Of a DNA stretch of 7,496 nt, positions 6,581-7,496 are shown piece by piece. Origin of the DNA: Thermoplasmata archaeon. GTDB lineage: Archaea > Thermoplasmatota > Thermoplasmata > UBA184. The position numbers were made by a program, and so were the translations under genes. A model generated the notes under the pieces. That model was not told where the DNA came from, made no database searches, and worked only from the letters and a program-made list of their open reading frames with translations. The DNA lies in NCBI GenBank assembly GCA_027314845.1, contig DAHVAA010000071.1, positions 1-7,496 of the forward strand, read 5' to 3'. Position 1 is the stretch's first letter; each line of letters begins with the position of its first letter.

Positions 6581-6637
6581 AAAAAGGGAAAAGGAAAGGG
6601 TTCGGACCCGGACCCCCCGGGTGGGGGAGTCCGGGCC
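6581..6637 (-). terminator. Strong hairpin plus T-tract ending surface protein B
   Basis: Starting 23 bases after the stop codon of surface protein B, the minus strand forms a stem of about 14 pairs at 6637-6605. The arm CCCGGACTCCCC pairs with GGGGGGTCCGGG around a five-base loop, with one T-G wobble; a G-C and a G-T pair extend it. A pyrimidine tract with runs of 3, 4 and 5 T follows at 6600-6581. This looks like a bacterial intrinsic terminator, and the T-runs alone would suit archaeal termination. Confidence 0.7.
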
Positions 6638-6660
6638 ACTTCGGGGAGCTCCCGTCTACC

Positions 6661-7496
6661 CTAGCTTGACTTCGGGGGCTCCTGCCAGCCCTTAGGAGGT
6701 TCGCCGCGGCCCTCGAGCCGACGGGCGACTGCGTTCACGCGCATCACTGCGAGCAGAGCGACCACGATCGCGATGATCACGAGCACGATCACGATGATCA
6801 GATACGTGGTCAGGTTCGGGGTCGAGCTCGTGTTCGAGTTGATCGTGTTGACCGTCCCCTGGATCGAGTTGACGCTCGTCTGCAGGTTCCCGACCGCGGT
6901 CGAGATCGTGGCGACCTGGCCGCTAATCCCCGCGACCGTCCCGGTAAGCGCACCGAGGGTCGTGTTGATGGAGACGGTCGCCCCGAGCAGCGAGTTCACG
7001 TTGGTCTTGATCTGGGAGACCGTCACCGAGGTCGCCGTCACGGTCGCGCCGATGCTGTTCAGGCTCGCCTGCACCGTCCCCATGTCGGTGAGGATGGTCG
7101 CGACGTTCCCGCTCACCGTGCTGAGGGTCGCACCGATGGCCGTGACCGACAGCTGGAGGTTCCCGACGTCCGTCGTCACGCTCATGACCCCGTTCTGAAC
7201 GCTGGTCACGTTCGCGTTGACCTGGTTCAGCGTGAGCTGGACCATGCCCAGGGTCGTGTTGACCGCAAGGACGTTGCTCTCCACCGACACAAGCGTGGCT
7301 CCGATCGCGCTCAGCACCGCCGTGACCGTGCCGAACTCGGTCTGGATGGTCACCACACCAGCCGCCACGCTCGTGAGCGTCGCGTTGATCGCGCTCAGGG
7401 TCGTCGTCATGTTCCCGAAGGCCGTCGTGATCTCCACCACCGCGCCGTTAATCGCCGTGACAGCCGCCTTCAGCTCCGTGAGCGGAACCGCCATCG
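6661..7496 (-). CDS. Surface protein B, 3' part: heptad stalk, membrane anchor and Pro/Trp tail
   Basis: This is the C-terminal part (at least 277 residues) of a paralogue of surface protein A. The frame is open to the window edge. The ATG at 7494 is probably internal because the heptad pattern is already running there and no signal peptide is seen. Counting from that Met, residues 22-217 are seven 28-residue stalk units. Residues 230-251 are a membrane helix (TYLIIVIVLVIIAIVVALL), and 252-277 a cytoplasmic tail ending in PPKGWQEPPKSS. The last five units align without gaps to surface protein A, including shared stretches such as TDxGTVQASL and SINTTLG. Sequons (NMT, NAT, NTT, NVT, NLT) suggest glycosylation. 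It is presumably exported and anchored like protein A, with its N-terminal head domain outside the window. It ends at a strong terminator-like hairpin. Confidence 0.87.
   Translation of the reverse strand, partial: MAVPLTELKAAVTAINGAVVEITTAFGNMTTTLSAINATLTSVAAGVVTIQTEFGTVTAVLSAIGATLVSVESNVLAVNTTLGMVQLTLNQVNANVTSVQNGVMSVTTDVGNLQLSVTAIGATLSTVSGNVATILTDMGTVQASLNSIGATVTATSVTVSQIKTNVNSLLGATVSINTTLGALTGTVAGISGQVATISTAVGNLQTSVNSIQGTVNTINSNTSSTPNLTTYLIIVIVLVIIAIVVALLAVMRVNAVARRLEGRGEPPKGWQEPPKSS
6844..7431 (-). repeat. Seven 84-base repeats encoding the stalk of surface protein B
   Basis: Seven 28-residue units follow one another without interruption, beginning ITTAFGN, IQTEFGT, VNTTLGM, VTTDVGN, ILTDMGT, IKTNVNS and ISGQVAT. 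Hydrophobic residues recur at unit positions 1, 5, 8, 12, 15, 19, 22 and 26, with Thr at 3 and Gly at 6 in the regular units. Three further heptads lie upstream to the window edge, so the array is probably longer. The last units match the repeats at 1247-1750 in order and register. Confidence 0.8.

Noticed and set aside
6661..7494. Reading the ATG at 7494 as the true start of a complete 277-residue protein
   Set aside because: There is no signal peptide or N-terminal head, heptads are already in phase at that point, and only two bases of upstream sequence are available, so a truncated view of a longer protein is more likely.

Overview
The window reads as high-GC archaeal DNA, most likely from the Thermoplasmatota. 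This is an inference. It rests on two COG3432/HTH_45-type winged-helix regulators (a mainly archaeal family), TATA-like elements upstream of several starts, a lack of strong Shine-Dalgarno sites, and a very large Ser/Thr/Val/Gly-rich exported surface protein with a C-terminal membrane anchor. All convincing genes lie on the minus strand. I see no rRNA, tRNA, CRISPR array, insertion sequence or phage gene.

Reading in the direction of transcription, from high to low coordinates, the order is as follows. (1) 7496-6661 is the 3' part of a surface protein (surface protein B): a Thr/Val-rich heptad stalk built of 28-residue units, one membrane helix and a short cytoplasmic tail. It ends at a strong hairpin followed by a T-rich tract. 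(2) 6527-5913 is a stand-alone membrane protein with a clean seven-helix topology and no attached effector domain. (3) 5750-5406 is winged-helix regulator 2. (4) 5188-1085 is a 1367-residue surface protein (surface protein A): signal peptide, about 1000 residues of beta-sandwich-like repeats, then the same 28-residue stalk, membrane helix and Pro/Trp tail as protein B. (5) 555-193 is winged-helix regulator 1, a close paralogue of regulator 2. The gaps at 556-1084 and 1-192 hold candidate promoters, hairpins and a G-quadruplex motif, but no gene I can support.

The main point is the repeated architecture. Two paralogous anchored stalk proteins are each followed downstream by one of two paralogous small regulators, with a seven-helix membrane protein inserted in one copy. 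The simplest reading is a duplicated cassette for a cell-surface filament or adhesin and its own transcriptional control, possibly with the seven-helix protein as a membrane sensor. The surface proteins' anchoring and the regulators' DNA binding are supported by sequence features. The functional link between genes is inferred from order and paralogy only.
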